Source of the DNA: Rubritepida sp.
GTDB lineage: Bacteria; Pseudomonadota; Alphaproteobacteria; Acetobacterales; Acetobacteraceae
Length of the DNA stretch: 7,033 bases
NCBI GenBank assembly: GCA_007129145.1
Contig: SKWC01000183.1
Coordinates: 1 to 7,033, forward strand
Direction: 5' to 3'
A model generated the notes under the pieces. The model saw only the letters and a list, made by a program, of their open reading frames with translations, was not told where the DNA came from and searched no databases. Position 1 is the stretch's first letter. Every line of letters starts with the position of its first letter. Shown here one piece after another: positions 6,401-7,033 of the stretch. A program made the translations under genes and the position numbers.

Positions 6401-7033
6401 CAATCGTGCTCCAGGATGTGGCGCGCGACGAGGTCAGGAGCCTCCTCATGCGCAAGATGTCCAAGCCCCGGCAGGGCGGTGATGCGCGCCTGCGGCAGCA
6501 GCGCCTGCAGGCGCCGCGCCTCGGTGGGACGGATGGTGCGGTCCTGCCGGCCGACGATCAGGTGCAGCGGCGTGGCGAGCCGCGGCAGGTCCCGCGCGAG
6601 GCCGGGCAGGTCCCAGGCGGCCATCATGCCAAGGGTGGCGGCGATGTGCTCGGGCCGGCGGAACAGCCGCGCGTAGTAGTCCACGCCCTCGGGCGGGAGG
6701 TTGGAGCCGGTGTCGCGCAGCAGGCGCTCGACCGTGGCGCGGTCGCGCGCCTGGCGGGCGAACAGGCCGGCCATGCCGGGCAGCGTGACCATGACGCGGG
6801 CCATGGGGCCGAACACCTTGCCCGCCATCCCACCCAGCGGCAGCAGCGCGCCATTGACCGAGACCAGCGCGCGGGGCGCGACCGCGCCATCGAGGCACAG
6901 CCGCGCGCCCAGCGCCGCCCCGGCCGAATGCCCCACCACGAATTCGGGTGCCGCGCCCAGCGCGCCGAGCAGCGCCGTGATCCCGCGCGCCATGCCGGGC
7001 AGCGACAGCCCCGACGCAGCGGGCGCGGCCGAG
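6400..7033 (-). CDS. bchO: BchO-like alpha/beta hydrolase (magnesium chelatase-associated), N-terminus outside window
   Basis: About 210 C-terminal residues of an alpha/beta-fold hydrolase. BchO proteins are found with the Mg-chelatase genes bchI and bchD in photosynthesis clusters; their exact reaction is unsettled. The frame is open through the window edge (SAAPAASGLSLPGMARGI at the left of the protein), so the ATG at 6993-6991 is internal and not the start. The nucleophile elbow is GHSAG (Ser at about 6927-6925). The other triad members are the Asp in VGRQDRT and the His in GLGHLAHEE. Family-like segments include VSVNGALLPLGGMAGKVFGPMA, RDTGSNLPPEGVDYYARLF and the MMAAWDLPGLARDLPRL region, which recall BchO more than a generic hydrolase. 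The family is about 280-300 aa, so roughly 80 residues are missing. The stop overlaps the crtB start by one base. A generic alpha/beta hydrolase remains possible. Confidence 0.8.
   Translation of the reverse strand, partial: SAAPAASGLSLPGMARGITALLGALGAAPEFVVGHSAGAALGARLCLDGAVAPRALVSVNGALLPLGGMAGKVFGPMARVMVTLPGMAGLFARQARDRATVERLLRDTGSNLPPEGVDYYARLFRRPEHIAATLGMMAAWDLPGLARDLPRLATPLHLIVGRQDRTIRPTEARRLQALLPQARITALPGLGHLAHEEAPDLVARHILEHD

Overview
The window is very GC-rich, densely coding DNA with strong G/C preference at third codon positions. It looks like a chromosome segment of an alphaproteobacterium. The right end carries a BchO-type hydrolase gene overlapping a phytoene synthase gene (crtB), which is the edge of a photosynthesis gene cluster. 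This suggests an anoxygenic phototroph. An Acetobacteraceae relative (Roseomonas/Paracraurococcus-like) is my guess from this gene mix and base composition, not something the sequence proves.

Layout, left to right. (1) Positions 1-3281, all minus strand: a three-gene molybdenum hydroxylase operon transcribed S -> L -> M (coxS 2778-3281, coxL 272-2641, coxM 1-257, the last cut by the window edge). CoxL has AYRGAGR, the signature of the form II (CODH-like) branch, and the S-L-M order is also typical of form II, so the substrate need not be CO. (2) 3380-4533, minus strand: a SnoaL/NTF2-like small protein and an isochorismatase-family cysteine hydrolase, both upstream of the operon on the same strand. 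A long hairpin separates the SnoaL gene from coxS. (3) 4534-4701: a 168-bp divergent intergenic region with plausible overlapping promoters on both strands. (4) 4702-5364, plus strand: the only plus-strand gene, a compact aspzincin (M35 / Lys-MEP type) zinc metallopeptidase with no visible signal peptide. Its codon use and lysine content are unlike its neighbours. (5) 5378-7033, minus strand: crtB and, overlapping it by one base (TGATG), the upstream bchO-like gene, whose 5' end is outside the window.

How they work together. BchO and CrtB belong to bacteriochlorophyll and carotenoid synthesis and are probably translationally coupled. CoxS, CoxL and CoxM form one enzyme: the two [2Fe-2S] clusters of S pass electrons between the molybdopterin site of L and the FAD of M. 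The hydrolase and SnoaL protein may act in the same catabolic route as the hydroxylase, but that rests only on strand and position. The M35 peptidase fits neither system and looks like an insertion at the border of the photosynthesis cluster. No tRNA, rRNA, CRISPR array, IS element or integrase was seen. No gap exceeds 168 bp.
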